Made by a program: the position numbers and the translations under genes | Origin: an uncultured Longilinea sp. | GTDB taxonomy: Bacteria > Chloroflexota > Anaerolineae > Anaerolineales > Anaerolineaceae | NCBI GenBank assembly: GCA_937863945.1 | Contig: CALMIB010000084.1 | Coordinates: forward strand, 1 to 23,194 | Direction: 5' to 3' | DNA: 23,194 bases | Shown here: positions 6,514 to 14,970 of the stretch, piece by piece | Layout of the letters: every line of letters starts with the position of its first letter | How positions within the stretch are numbered: position 1 is the stretch's first letter | The notes under the pieces: model-generated | What the model was told of the DNA's origin: nothing | What the model saw: only the letters and a program-made list of their open reading frames with translations | The model's database searches: none

Positions 6514-9300
6514 TTATTTGAGCGGCTGCAGCACACCCCAACTGATGCCCGAACGGGCTTCGGTTTCCAGGGGAATGGAGAGCGGATACGCATTCTCCAT
6601 TATATCCTGCACCACGCGCGCCGTCCCTTGCAATTCGTTTTCAGGTATCTCCAGCACCAGTTCATCGTGCACCTGCAACAACAGGCGCGCGTGCAGGCCG
6701 GCTTGATCAAGCGCGGGGGGCAGCGCGATCATGGCCAGCTTCATGATGTCGGCGGCAGTGCCCTGGATGGGCGCGTTGATGGCCTCGCGTTCTTCGCGCG
6801 CGCGCAGGTTGTAATTCGATCCGCTTTGCAGATTGGGGAAGTAGCGCCGCCGGCCCAGCAGGGTTTCGACGTACCCGCGCTGGCCCGCCTGGCGGCGGAG
6901 GTCATCCAGGTAGGCGCGCACGCCGGGAAACTGGGCAAAGTAGGCTTTGACGAAGTTTTCAGCCTCTGCCAGCGTCAGGCCGGTGCTGCGGCTGAGCCCG
7001 AAGGAACTCATGCCGTAGATCAGGCCAAAGTTGATGGCTTTGGCGTTGCGGCGCTGGTCTTTGGTCACCTGCTCGAGCGGAATGTTGAGAATGGCCGCCG
7101 CGGTGGCGGCGTGGATATCCTGCCCGGCCAGGAAGGCAGCCCGCATAGCCTCGTCGCCGGACATGGCCGCCACGATGCGCAGCTCGATCTGCGAATAGTC
7201 CACCGAGAGCAGCAGGTGGCCGGGCGCGGCGACGAAAGCCTGCCGCACCTTGCGGCCCAGTTCGGTGCGCGTGGGGATGTTTTGCAGGTTGGGATCTGAC
7301 GATGCCAGCCGCCCGGTGACCGAACCGACCTGGTTGAAGGAGGTGTGCACGCGCCCGGTGGCCGGGTTGACTTCCAGCGGCAGCGCGTCCAGGTAGGTGG
7401 ACTTGAGCTTGGCCAGTTCGCGGTATTCCAGGATCAGGTCCACCACGTCGTGCTGGCCGCGCAGCTCCTCGAGCACATCGGCGGAGGTGGAGAAGTGCCC
7501 GCTGGCGGTCTTTTTGCGCGGATCGGGCGGCAACAGCCGGAGCGTCTTAAACAGCACGTCCGAAAGCTGCTGGGTGGAATTGAGGTTGAAGTTGTAGCCA
7601 ACCAGGCTGTAGATTTTCGTTTCAATCTCGCCCAGCCGGGCGGTCAGTTCAACCGACATTTGCTTGAGAAAATCCAGGTCGAGCGCGATGCCGTTCTGCT
7701 CCATCATGGCCAGCACGGGCACCAGCGGCATTTCGACCGTTTCGAAGAGTTTTTCCACGCCGCGCTCGGCCATTTTGGCGCGCAGCGGCGCCACCAGCCG
7801 CAGGGTCACCTCGGCATCGGCGGCGGCGTAGGCGGCCGCGCGCCCGACCGGCACGGCGTCCATGCTGATCTGGTTCTTGCCCTTGCCGATCAACTCCTCG
7901 ATGTGCGTCATCGTCAGGCTGAGGTAGTCCTCGGCCATGTCCTTCAACCCCAGGGCGCGCGAGGCGGGATCGATGAGAAAGCCCGCGATCATCGTGTCGA
8001 AGGTGATGGGGGCCAGGTCCAGGCCGGCCTGGCGCAGCGCCAGCAGGTCGTATTTCGCGTTGTGCCCGTATTTGGGCAGGCCGGGGTCGGTGAAGGCCGG
8101 CAGCAGGGCAGCGCGCACGGTCTCCAGCGGCAGTTGCGGCTCGCCGGTGCGGTGGCCGACCGGGATGTAGTAACCCTGGCCCTCGGCGACCGAGAGCGAA
8201 ATGCCCACCAGTTCGGCGCGCAGCGGATCGATGCCGGTGGTTTCGGTATCCACCGCCAGGCCCTCCGCCTTTGCGAGTACATGTTGCAGTTCCCTGAGCG
8301 CTTCGGGCGTATCAACGACGGTGAAATGGTTATCGAAGGTTTCGCTCTGCGAGATCTGCGTAATGGGTTCGCCGAACAGCGAAAGCTGCCCGCCGGCAGC
8401 GGCTGCCTGCGGCGGCTGGTAGCCGGGCGCCAGTTTGGGCAGGCGCGCGATGAGCGATTTAAATTCCAGCTCGCGGAAGATGGCCTCCACGGCCGGCAGG
8501 TCAAGATCATTGGCGCGCGCCTTTTCCAGGTCCAGCGAGACGCCCACATCGGTGCGGATGGTGGCCAGGTCGCGGCTGAGGAAGGCCAGATCGCGGCCGT
8601 TTTCCAGGCGGGTGCGCACTGCGCCCTTGAGCTCATCGATGTGCGCGTAAATCTCTTCCAGGGTGGCATATTGCTGCAGCAGGCCGACGGCAGTCTTTTC
8701 ACCCACACCGGGCACGCCGGGGATGTTGTCGGATTTATCGCCGACCAGGCCCTTGTACTCGATGACCTGTTCGGGGCGCACGCCCAGCGTTTCGACCACG
8801 TCGGCGGCGGTGAAATCGCGCGCCTCGGAGAGCTTGTTGCCCGCCAGGTTGACGATGACGCGCTCCCGCACCAGTTGCAGCAGGTCGCGGTCGCCGGTGA
8901 TGATTTTGACGCCCAGCCCCTTTTCAACAGCCTGCCTGGCGATGCTGCCCAGCACATCGTCGGCTTCGACGCCCTCTTTTTCCAGCCGCGGCAGGTTGAA
9001 GGCATCCACGATCTGGCGCAGGCGCTCGATTTGCGCGCGCAGGTCGTCGGGCATCTTGGCGCGCGTGGCCTTGTAGTCGGGATACAGATCGTTGCGGAAG
9101 GTTTTGCCGGTGTCGAAGGCCACTGCCAGGTAATCGGGGCGATCCTGTTCCAGTATTTTCAGCAGCACGCTGCAAAAGCCGTAAATGCCTGCGGTGGGTT
9201 CGCCGGAACGGGTTTGCAGGCGTTCGCCGGCGGTTGCCAGCGCAAAATAGGTGCGGTAGGCCAGCGCGTGGCCGTCAATTAAATAAAGAACTGGAGGCAT
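6514..9300 (-). CDS. polA: DNA polymerase I
   Basis: A full-length 928-residue family A polymerase for Okazaki-fragment maturation and repair. The 5'-3' exonuclease domain spans about 1-290, with acidic metal-site segments such as VEADDVLG (111-118), TGDRDLLQL (135-143) and GDKSDNIPG (187-195). The 3'-5' proofreading domain appears intact: D351 and E353 in VDTETTG, N414/K416/D418 in YGHNAKYD, and Y491 with D495 in YAAAD. In the polymerase domain, motif A is DYSQIELR (D701), motif B is RRNAKAINFGLIYG (750-763) and motif C is VHDE (D879). AGAGGAG precedes the ATG by 5 nt. The gene starts 26 bp after the transposase-like fusion gene, which probably supplies its promoter, and is followed by the TPR gene 24 bp downstream. 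Confidence 0.97.
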   Translation of the reverse strand: MPPVLYLIDGHALAYRTYFALATAGERLQTRSGEPTAGIYGFCSVLLKILEQDRPDYLAVAFDTGKTFRNDLYPDYKATRAKMPDDLRAQIERLRQIVDAFNLPRLEKEGVEADDVLGSIARQAVEKGLGVKIITGDRDLLQLVRERVIVNLAGNKLSEARDFTAADVVETLGVRPEQVIEYKGLVGDKSDNIPGVPGVGEKTAVGLLQQYATLEEIYAHIDELKGAVRTRLENGRDLAFLSRDLATIRTDVGVSLDLEKARANDLDLPAVEAIFRELEFKSLIARLPKLAPGYQPPQAAAAGGQLSLFGEPITQISQSETFDNHFTVVDTPEALRELQHVLAKAEGLAVDTETTGIDPLRAELVGISLSVAEGQGYYIPVGHRTGEPQLPLETVRAALLPAFTDPGLPKYGHNAKYDLLALRQAGLDLAPITFDTMIAGFLIDPASRALGLKDMAEDYLSLTMTHIEELIGKGKNQISMDAVPVGRAAAYAAADAEVTLRLVAPLRAKMAERGVEKLFETVEMPLVPVLAMMEQNGIALDLDFLKQMSVELTARLGEIETKIYSLVGYNFNLNSTQQLSDVLFKTLRLLPPDPRKKTASGHFSTSADVLEELRGQHDVVDLILEYRELAKLKSTYLDALPLEVNPATGRVHTSFNQVGSVTGRLASSDPNLQNIPTRTELGRKVRQAFVAAPGHLLLSVDYSQIELRIVAAMSGDEAMRAAFLAGQDIHAATAAAILNIPLEQVTKDQRRNAKAINFGLIYGMSSFGLSRSTGLTLAEAENFVKAYFAQFPGVRAYLDDLRRQAGQRGYVETLLGRRRYFPNLQSGSNYNLRAREEREAINAPIQGTAADIMKLAMIALPPALDQAGLHARLLLQVHDELVLEIPENELQGTARVVQDIMENAYPLSIPLETEARSGISWGVLQPLK

Positions 9301-9326
9301 GGCGCTCCTCTTGTTTCAGGCGGCGC

Positions 9327-11093
9327 TCAACTCACCGTCAGGCCCTGCCGGCGGCGCGTTTGAACGACGAAATCGTGCAGCAAATTGGGCTGAGGCGGGG
9401 TTGAACCGCTGATGATGAGGTATCCCGGCGCCCAGAAGTCGCCCGAGGGGTTGAGTTCCTTGAGTTCGGGGAAGCGGCTGAAGATGCGCTGCGAGGTGCG
9501 CTGACGCAAAATTCGCACCACGTTGCCCGGCGAAACGGAGGGCGCCACCTGCAGGGTGAATTGAAGCGTCTCCGGGCGGATGGACATGCCTTCCAGCCGC
9601 CAGCCGAAGGCCAGGCACAACTGCGGCACCCACAGCCCCAGCTCTTCGCAAAGCTCGCCGACCAGCACGTGCTGCGGGATGCGCGGCAGAAGCAGGGCGG
9701 TGTAGGCCAGGTGGCTGAGGGTCGGCGAGACCGGTTCGACCGAAAGCAGGCTGCCCCGCGGCGCTTCCGAGAACTGCTGCGGCGCGGCATTTTCATCCGG
9801 CGCAACCCGGGGCGCGGTGGAGGCTGGCAGGATGGCCGGCGGCGGCGTGGAAATGAGGTCGGCCGGCCGGGGTGCCTGGGGGGCAGGCTGGCCGTTGCCG
9901 TTTTCCTGCGCGCGGATGGCAACGGTGGGGGCATCACTGGCCGCCGACGGCCGGCGGCGGATGGCGATGGTGGGAGCATCGTAGGGCGAGGGCGGTTCGT
10001 CCGGCAGGCGCACTGGCGGCCCCGCCAGAATTTGCTCCCAGGGCAGGTTGAGCGCGTGCGGCGCGGTTTCGCCGGCAGCTTCCGGCGCCCAGTTCCCGGC
10101 AGCCGCCGGGTTGGGCGGAGGCGCGTCGGCCAGCAATTCCAGCAGGCGCAGGTCGGGGATTTCCATTCCGCCGTCCTCCAGCGCATCCTCGTCTTCCGGT
10201 TGGGAATCTTCCTCCGGTGGTTCGGGTTCGGGCGCGGGTTCAGGCGGTTGGGCAGCGACCGCTTCCGGCGCGGCCGGTGCTTCTTCGGGGGGCAGTTCGG
10301 CCAGTTGGCGCGCCAGCAAAATGGCTTTGCCGCGCGCGCGCGTCAACGGAAGGGTCACATCGCAGGCCAGCGCCAGCGCCACCCGGTCGGCCAGGCTGGT
10401 GGCATACAGCAGGTGTTCACCGCCTTCCCTCAGGCGGATGAAGCGCGCCAGGTCGTAATTCTTGTGGCGTTCCCAGGTACGCGCCAGGATCTCGGTCAAT
10501 TCCTGCACCGCGGCGGGGGGCAGATTTCCGCTGCTGGCGCAGACCTGTCCATCGTTGAGTACGATGGCGGCCCGCGCGCGCGAGTCGTTGAGGGCTTCAT
10601 CCAGCAGGCGCTGCGCGCCGGTGGTATTTTTCAGCCAGGCGGGGCGTTCGGCGGGCGGCGCGGGGACGTCCGCGGGCGTGCTCTCCGGGGCGGCCTCCGG
10701 CGCGGGTTCGGGGGCTGCTTCGTCGGCCGCCGGCGCTGACATCAGCCGCTCGACCATTTCCATCAAGTCCGGCAGATAGAACGGCTTGTTCAGGTAGGCG
10801 TCGGCGCTCAGGCCCTTGAGGGCAGGATGCTGGGGATTGTTATCCGGGGGAATCAGGATCAGGCGCGCCTGCGACTGCTGCTCCTGGATTTCGCGCGCCA
10901 GGTCGGCAAAGACGCAGTCCTTCAGGTCGGCATCCAGGATGAGCAGCGAAAAGATGGCCCGTCCGGCGCTGCCGCGTGCTTCGGCGCTGGTTTGCGCCAG
11001 GCGCACGCGGTACTGGCCGCTTTCCTCGAGGCTGAGGCGCAGCAATTCACCAAAGGCAAGATGTGGGCTGGCAACGAGAATCTGTTTGGGCAC
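9327..11093 (-). CDS. Receiver-like / Roadblock-like / inactive Y1-transposase-like fusion protein
   Basis: 588 residues in four parts. Residues 1-118 resemble a response-regulator receiver: D54 sits at the phosphorylation position (LLILDAD) and K103-P104 at the conserved Lys-Pro, but the acidic pair after strand 1 and the Ser/Thr are missing, so it is probably a pseudo-receiver. Residues about 155-265 look like a Roadblock/LC7 fold (AAIVLNDGQVCASSG, then VALALACDV); this is an inference. Residues 266-455 are Pro/Ala/Glu-rich and disordered, with DAPTIAIR (372-379) and DAPTVAIR (387-394). Residues about 462-585 match IS200/IS605 TnpA: SPGNVVRILRQRTSQRIF, a FPEL segment, then FWAPGYLI. The HUH histidines are replaced (PETLQF at 507-512) and the catalytic Tyr is Phe575. 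The GTG start lies 6 nt after a -10 box. polA follows by 26 bp. Confidence 0.8.
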   Translation of the reverse strand: MPKQILVASPHLAFGELLRLSLEESGQYRVRLAQTSAEARGSAGRAIFSLLILDADLKDCVFADLAREIQEQQSQARLILIPPDNNPQHPALKGLSADAYLNKPFYLPDLMEMVERLMSAPAADEAAPEPAPEAAPESTPADVPAPPAERPAWLKNTTGAQRLLDEALNDSRARAAIVLNDGQVCASSGNLPPAAVQELTEILARTWERHKNYDLARFIRLREGGEHLLYATSLADRVALALACDVTLPLTRARGKAILLARQLAELPPEEAPAAPEAVAAQPPEPAPEPEPPEEDSQPEDEDALEDGGMEIPDLRLLELLADAPPPNPAAAGNWAPEAAGETAPHALNLPWEQILAGPPVRLPDEPPSPYDAPTIAIRRRPSAASDAPTVAIRAQENGNGQPAPQAPRPADLISTPPPAILPASTAPRVAPDENAAPQQFSEAPRGSLLSVEPVSPTLSHLAYTALLLPRIPQHVLVGELCEELGLWVPQLCLAFGWRLEGMSIRPETLQFTLQVAPSVSPGNVVRILRQRTSQRIFSRFPELKELNPSGDFWAPGYLIISGSTPPQPNLLHDFVVQTRRRQGLTVS

Positions 11094-11099
11094 GTTAAA

Positions 11100-11128
11100 A
11101 GTGTATCACGGGCTTAAAATAGGGGCAA
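11100..11128 (-). promoter_or_regulatory. Leaderless-type promoter of the fusion-gene/polA/TPR operon
   Basis: Minus strand: -35 TTGCCC (11128-11123), 17-nt spacer, -10 TACACT (11105-11100), then only TTTAAC before the GTG start at 11093. The mRNA would begin at or next to the start codon. No ribosome-binding sequence precedes that GTG. Confidence 0.6.
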
Positions 11129-11266
11129 GTCGAATGGATTGGCAGATAACAGGTTGCACGGAACATGCCGAATTTGAAGCCTACGCAACCCCGGACAGTT
11201 ATGAGATAATAACCATTCGCTCCGTGAAAAAAAACGGGAGTGGAAATAGAATCGCAAGGAGCGCCT

Positions 11267-12547
11267 GTGAAATTCAACAAAATTTGCGTCATCGGGCTGG
11301 GTTATATCGGCCTGCCCACGGCCAGCACCTTTGCCACGGCCGGTTTGCAGGTGACCGGCGTGGACGTGAATCCGCACATCGTCGCCGGGTTGCAAAACGG
11401 CGAACTTCACATTTATGAACCCGGGCTGCGCACGCTGGTTCAGGCGGCGATCAAATCCGGGCACCTTGCCATCCGCCAAAAGCCCGAAGCCGCCGACGCC
11501 TTCGTGATTGCCGTGCCGACGCCCTTCTACGATGACAAGCGCGCCGACCTGGACTTCGTCAAATCGGCGACCGAGTCGATTGTGCCGGTGTTGCAGCGCG
11601 GCAACCTGGTGGTGCTTGAATCCACCTCGCCACCGCGCACCACGCTGGATATCGTCGCGCCTATCCTGGAAAAATCCGGGCTGAAGGCCGGCGTCGATTT
11701 TCACCTGGCCTATTCGCCCGAACGCGTGCTGCCCGGGCAGATTTTGCGCGAGCTGATCGAAAACGCGCGCGTGATCGGCGGGGTGGACCGTGCCTCGGCG
11801 GAAGCCGGCCGCGACCTGTACGCCACCTTCGTCAAAGGCGAGATCATCCTGACGGACGCGACCACGGCCGAGATGGTCAAGCTGATGGAAAACACCTACC
11901 GCGACGTCAACATCGCCATCGCCAACGAGTTTTCTCGCCTGGCCGACCGCTTTGGCGTGGATATCTGGGAGACGATCGCCATTGCCAACCGCCATCCGCG
12001 CGTGCGCATCCTCAACCCCGGCCCGGGCGTGGGCGGCCACTGTATCAGCGTCGATCCGTGGTTCCTGGTGGAAGCCGCGCCCGACCTGACCCCGCTGATC
12101 GCCACGGCGCGCCGGGTGAATGACGGCCAGCCGCATTACGTGGTGGAACTGGTGCGGCGCGCGCTGGGCGGCCAACTGGAAGGCAAGACCATCGCCGCGC
12201 TGGGGCTTTCCTACAAGCCCGACGTGGACGACCTGCGCGAGAGCCCGGCCGTCGAGGCGGCGCACCTGCTGCAAAAAGCCGGCGCCGTGGTGAAGGCTTA
12301 TGAACCGTACAAGACGGACGCGCGTATTGACGGCCTGAACATCGTGCCGACGCTGGCCGAGGCCATCGCCGACGCCGACGCGCTGCTGCTGCTGGTGGGG
12401 CACACCCCGCTGCGCGAGCTGCAGCCGGAAGTGGCGGCGCAGCTCACCCCGGCGCGCGTGATCGTGGACACGGTCAACGGCTGGCCGGCCGAAACCTGGC
12501 AGGGACTGGGCTTCCGCGTGTTCAAAATTGGCGTGCGCAAATCATAA
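11267..12547 (+). CDS. wecC: UDP-N-acetyl-D-mannosamine dehydrogenase
   Basis: Oxidises UDP-ManNAc twice with NAD+ to UDP-N-acetylmannosaminuronic acid. The 426-residue product has the Rossmann motif GLGYIG (10-15), ESTSPPRTT (118-126), YSPERVLPG (149-157), ENTYRDVNIAIANE (208-221), and the catalytic-cysteine segment NPGPGVGGHCISVDPW with C259. The long stretch through NRHPRVRILNPGPGVGGHC is much closer to WecC than to UDP-glucose or GDP-mannose dehydrogenases. The start was set at GTG 11267 because AAGGAG lies 5 nt before it; an in-frame GTG at 11240 has no such signal. wecB follows by 59 bp, which supports the substrate. Weak GATAAT at 11205-11210 may belong to its promoter. Confidence 0.92.
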   Translation: MKFNKICVIGLGYIGLPTASTFATAGLQVTGVDVNPHIVAGLQNGELHIYEPGLRTLVQAAIKSGHLAIRQKPEAADAFVIAVPTPFYDDKRADLDFVKSATESIVPVLQRGNLVVLESTSPPRTTLDIVAPILEKSGLKAGVDFHLAYSPERVLPGQILRELIENARVIGGVDRASAEAGRDLYATFVKGEIILTDATTAEMVKLMENTYRDVNIAIANEFSRLADRFGVDIWETIAIANRHPRVRILNPGPGVGGHCISVDPWFLVEAAPDLTPLIATARRVNDGQPHYVVELVRRALGGQLEGKTIAALGLSYKPDVDDLRESPAVEAAHLLQKAGAVVKAYEPYKTDARIDGLNIVPTLAEAIADADALLLLVGHTPLRELQPEVAAQLTPARVIVDTVNGWPAETWQGLGFRVFKIGVRKS

Positions 12548-12606
12548 TCGCTGCACAGGCGCGCATCCGGCTGAACACTTCCCGCCTGCCCGAAAGGAAT
12601 AACGAC

Positions 12607-13737
12607 ATGCCGCCCCTTCGCGTTCTTTCCATCTTTGGCACCCGCCCTGAAGCCGTCAAAATGGCGCCGGTGGTGGCAGCCCTTGCGCGCACCGCGGGCA
12701 TTGAAAGCCGCGTATGCGTCACCGCCCAGCACCGCGAGATGTTGGACCAGGTGCTGAACCTGTTCGACATCACGCCCGATGTGGATTTGAACCTGATGCG
12801 CCCCAACCAGAGCCTGGCGGAATTGACCGCCAGCATTCTGACCCACCTGGATCCCGTGCTGCGCGCGGAAAAGCCAGACTGGGTGCTGGTGCAGGGCGAC
12901 ACGACCACAGTGATGACCGCCGCGCTGCTGTGCTATTACAACCGCATCCGCGTGGGGCATGTGGAAGCCGGGCTGCGCACCGGCGACAAATGGCAGCCCT
13001 TCCCGGAGGAGATCAACCGCCGGGTGGCCGGCGTGGTGGCTGACCTGCACTTCGCGCCCACCGAACACAGCCGGCAGAATTTGCTGAAGGAAGGCGTGCC
13101 CGACTGGCGCATCGACGTGACCGGCAACCCGGTCATCGACGCTCTGCATGAGATCGTCAAACGTCCCGCGCCCGCCGAGGCACAGGAACTGCTGCGGCAA
13201 CTGGATATCCACCCGGGCGGTAAACAATTGGTGCTGGTAACGGCCCACCGGCGCGAAAATTTTGGCGCGCCCCTGGAAGAGGTGTGCGCCGCGCTCAAGG
13301 CGCTGGCCGAACGCTTCCCCGACCGGCTGGAGCTGGTGTACCCGGTGCACCTCAACCCAAACGTGCAGGAGCCGGTTTACCGCCTGCTGGGCGGCGTGGC
13401 CAACATCACCCTGCTCAAGCCGCTGGATTACCTGCCGATGGTGCACCTGATGCAGCATTCCACGCTGGTGCTGACCGATTCGGGCGGCATCCAGGAGGAG
13501 GCCACCGGCCTGGGCAAGCCCACGCTGGTGCTGCGCGACGTGACCGAACGCCCCGAAGGTCTGACGGCCGGCGTGTTGAAGCTGGTGGGAACCAATTTTG
13601 ATACCATCCTGACCGAATCGGTGCGCCTGCTGGAGGACCCGACCGCCTATGCCGCCATGGCCCAGGCAGCCAACCCGTTTGGCGATGGGCATGCCGGCGA
13701 GCGCATCGCGCAGGCGATTCTAAATTTTGTGGATTGA
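12607..13737 (+). CDS. wecB: UDP-N-acetylglucosamine 2-epimerase (non-hydrolysing)
   Basis: Interconverts UDP-GlcNAc and UDP-ManNAc, feeding the dehydrogenase encoded just upstream. The 376-residue length is usual for the family. Visible motifs are FGTRPEAVKMAPV (10-22), TAQHREMLDQ (39-48), QGDTTT with D98, VEAGLRT with E120, FPEEINRR with E134, TAHRREN with H214, and the nucleotide-binding DSGGIQEEA and RDVTERPEG segments. D98, E120, E134 and H214 correspond in order and spacing to the E. coli catalytic residues, so the enzyme should be active. AAAGGA lies about 9 nt before the ATG. It is followed after 9 bp by the MFS gene, in one transcription unit. Confidence 0.95.
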   Translation: MPPLRVLSIFGTRPEAVKMAPVVAALARTAGIESRVCVTAQHREMLDQVLNLFDITPDVDLNLMRPNQSLAELTASILTHLDPVLRAEKPDWVLVQGDTTTVMTAALLCYYNRIRVGHVEAGLRTGDKWQPFPEEINRRVAGVVADLHFAPTEHSRQNLLKEGVPDWRIDVTGNPVIDALHEIVKRPAPAEAQELLRQLDIHPGGKQLVLVTAHRRENFGAPLEEVCAALKALAERFPDRLELVYPVHLNPNVQEPVYRLLGGVANITLLKPLDYLPMVHLMQHSTLVLTDSGGIQEEATGLGKPTLVLRDVTERPEGLTAGVLKLVGTNFDTILTESVRLLEDPTAYAAMAQAANPFGDGHAGERIAQAILNFVD

Positions 13738-13746
13738 GGGTTTTGT

Positions 13747-14970
13747 TTGGAAACGAAAGCGCAAGTGAAGTCCACCGGCATGCAACGATCCCTGGTTGGA
13801 TTGGTGGCGCTGGCATTTATCGCATTTATCTCATTGGGCCTGCCGGACGGACTGATGGGCGTGGCCTGGCCGACCCTGCGCGCCGAGTTTAATCAGCCGC
13901 TCGATTCGCTGGGTTTCATGCTGGTGGCCGCGATGGCGGGCTATATGACCTCCAGTTTCATCAGCGGCAAGATCATGGCGCGGTTGGGCGTGGGCGGGCT
14001 GCTGGCGGCCAGTTGCGCGGTGACCGGCCTTTCGCTGCTGGGTTACACGGTGGCGCCGGCCTGGCCGGTGATGGTGGGCCTGGCGGTGTTCGCCGGGTTG
14101 GGCGGCGGCGCGATTGATGCCGCCATCAACACCTACGTGGCGGCGCACTTCAAGGAAAGCCTGATGCAGTGGCTGCACGCCAGTTTTGGCGTGGGCATCA
14201 CCCTCGGCCCCATCATCATGACCGTCGGCCTGAACAACACCGGCCTGTGGCGGACGGGCTACTGGGTGGTGGGCACGGCACAGGTGCTGCTGGCGGTGTG
14301 TTTCGCGTTGACCGCCTCCCTGTGGCGCGACGGCAAGCCTGCCGGCGGCGAAGGCGAGCGCAAACTGACCGATTACCGCACGCCCATGCGCCAAACGCTG
14401 CGCGAGCCGCGCGTGTGGTTGAGCATCCTGCTTTTCTTTCTCTACACCGGCATGGAAGTCATCCTGGGCAACTGGGCCTATTCGCTGCTGACCGAATCGC
14501 GCGGCATCGATCCGCAGGCTGCCGGCTTCTGGACCGGCAGCTACTGGTTCACCTTCACCGTCGGGCGCGTGCTGGCCGGCCTGTACGCCAACCGCGTCGG
14601 CGGGCGCAAACTGGTGGCGGGCAGCCTGCTGCTGGCATTGGCCGGCGCGCTGCTGCTGTGGTGGAATCCCAGCAACACGGTCAGCCTGATCGGCGTTGCG
14701 ACGGTGGGTTTTGCCATCGCGCCGGTCTTCCCGGCGCTGGTATCGCTCACCAGCGACCGCGTCGGCGCGAAACATGCCGCCAACACCATCGGCATGCAGA
14801 TATCCGCGGCCGGGCTGGGCGGGGCGGTGTTATCGTCGCTGGCGGGCGTGCTGGCGCGGCGCATTTCGCTGGAGGTGATTCCAATTTACCTGACCGGCGT
14901 CGCCGCGCTGCTGCTGACCATCTTCCTGGCCTCCATCGTGCTCAGCCGCAGGCAGGAAAAAGGCGCATGA
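13747..14970 (+). CDS. MFS transporter, 12-helix
   Basis: A 407-residue polytopic protein with the two six-helix halves of the major facilitator superfamily. The N-terminal half includes SLGLPDGLMGVAWPTLRAEF and the helix 2-3 loop ISGKIMARLGVGGLL, a variant of motif A (GxxxDxxGRR). The second half repeats this with GLYANRVGGRKLV. A central cytoplasmic loop (about residues 195-215) is hydrophilic. The TTG start at 13747 is preceded by GAGG at suitable spacing; ATG at 13780 is an alternative that would still keep helix 1. The gene lies 9 bp after wecB and overlaps the glycosyltransferase by ATGA. Its position suggests a sugar or cell-surface role, but the substrate cannot be read from the sequence, and MFS proteins are not the usual polysaccharide flippases. 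Confidence 0.85.
   Translation: METKAQVKSTGMQRSLVGLVALAFIAFISLGLPDGLMGVAWPTLRAEFNQPLDSLGFMLVAAMAGYMTSSFISGKIMARLGVGGLLAASCAVTGLSLLGYTVAPAWPVMVGLAVFAGLGGGAIDAAINTYVAAHFKESLMQWLHASFGVGITLGPIIMTVGLNNTGLWRTGYWVVGTAQVLLAVCFALTASLWRDGKPAGGEGERKLTDYRTPMRQTLREPRVWLSILLFFLYTGMEVILGNWAYSLLTESRGIDPQAAGFWTGSYWFTFTVGRVLAGLYANRVGGRKLVAGSLLLALAGALLLWWNPSNTVSLIGVATVGFAIAPVFPALVSLTSDRVGAKHAANTIGMQISAAGLGGAVLSSLAGVLARRISLEVIPIYLTGVAALLLTIFLASIVLSRRQEKGA

Noticed and set aside
7345..9282. A 645-codon plus-strand open frame opposite polA
   Set aside because: It is antisense to intact polA codons and its product is a low-complexity Gln/Gly/His/Arg-rich string with no domain; GC-rich codon usage opens such frames.
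9327..11093. An intact IS200/IS605 insertion sequence
   Set aside because: Only a transposase-like domain fused to other domains is present; no accessory gene, subterminal hairpins or catalytic residues were seen.
12298..13692. A 464-codon minus-strand frame opposite wecB
   Set aside because: wecB motifs and catalytic residues on the plus strand are unambiguous; the antisense product is His/Gln/Gly-rich with no domain.
14169..14966. A longer upstream start for the glycosyltransferase inside the MFS gene
   Set aside because: The extra 266 residues are an out-of-frame reading of MFS codons; ATG 14967 overlapping the MFS stop is the natural start.
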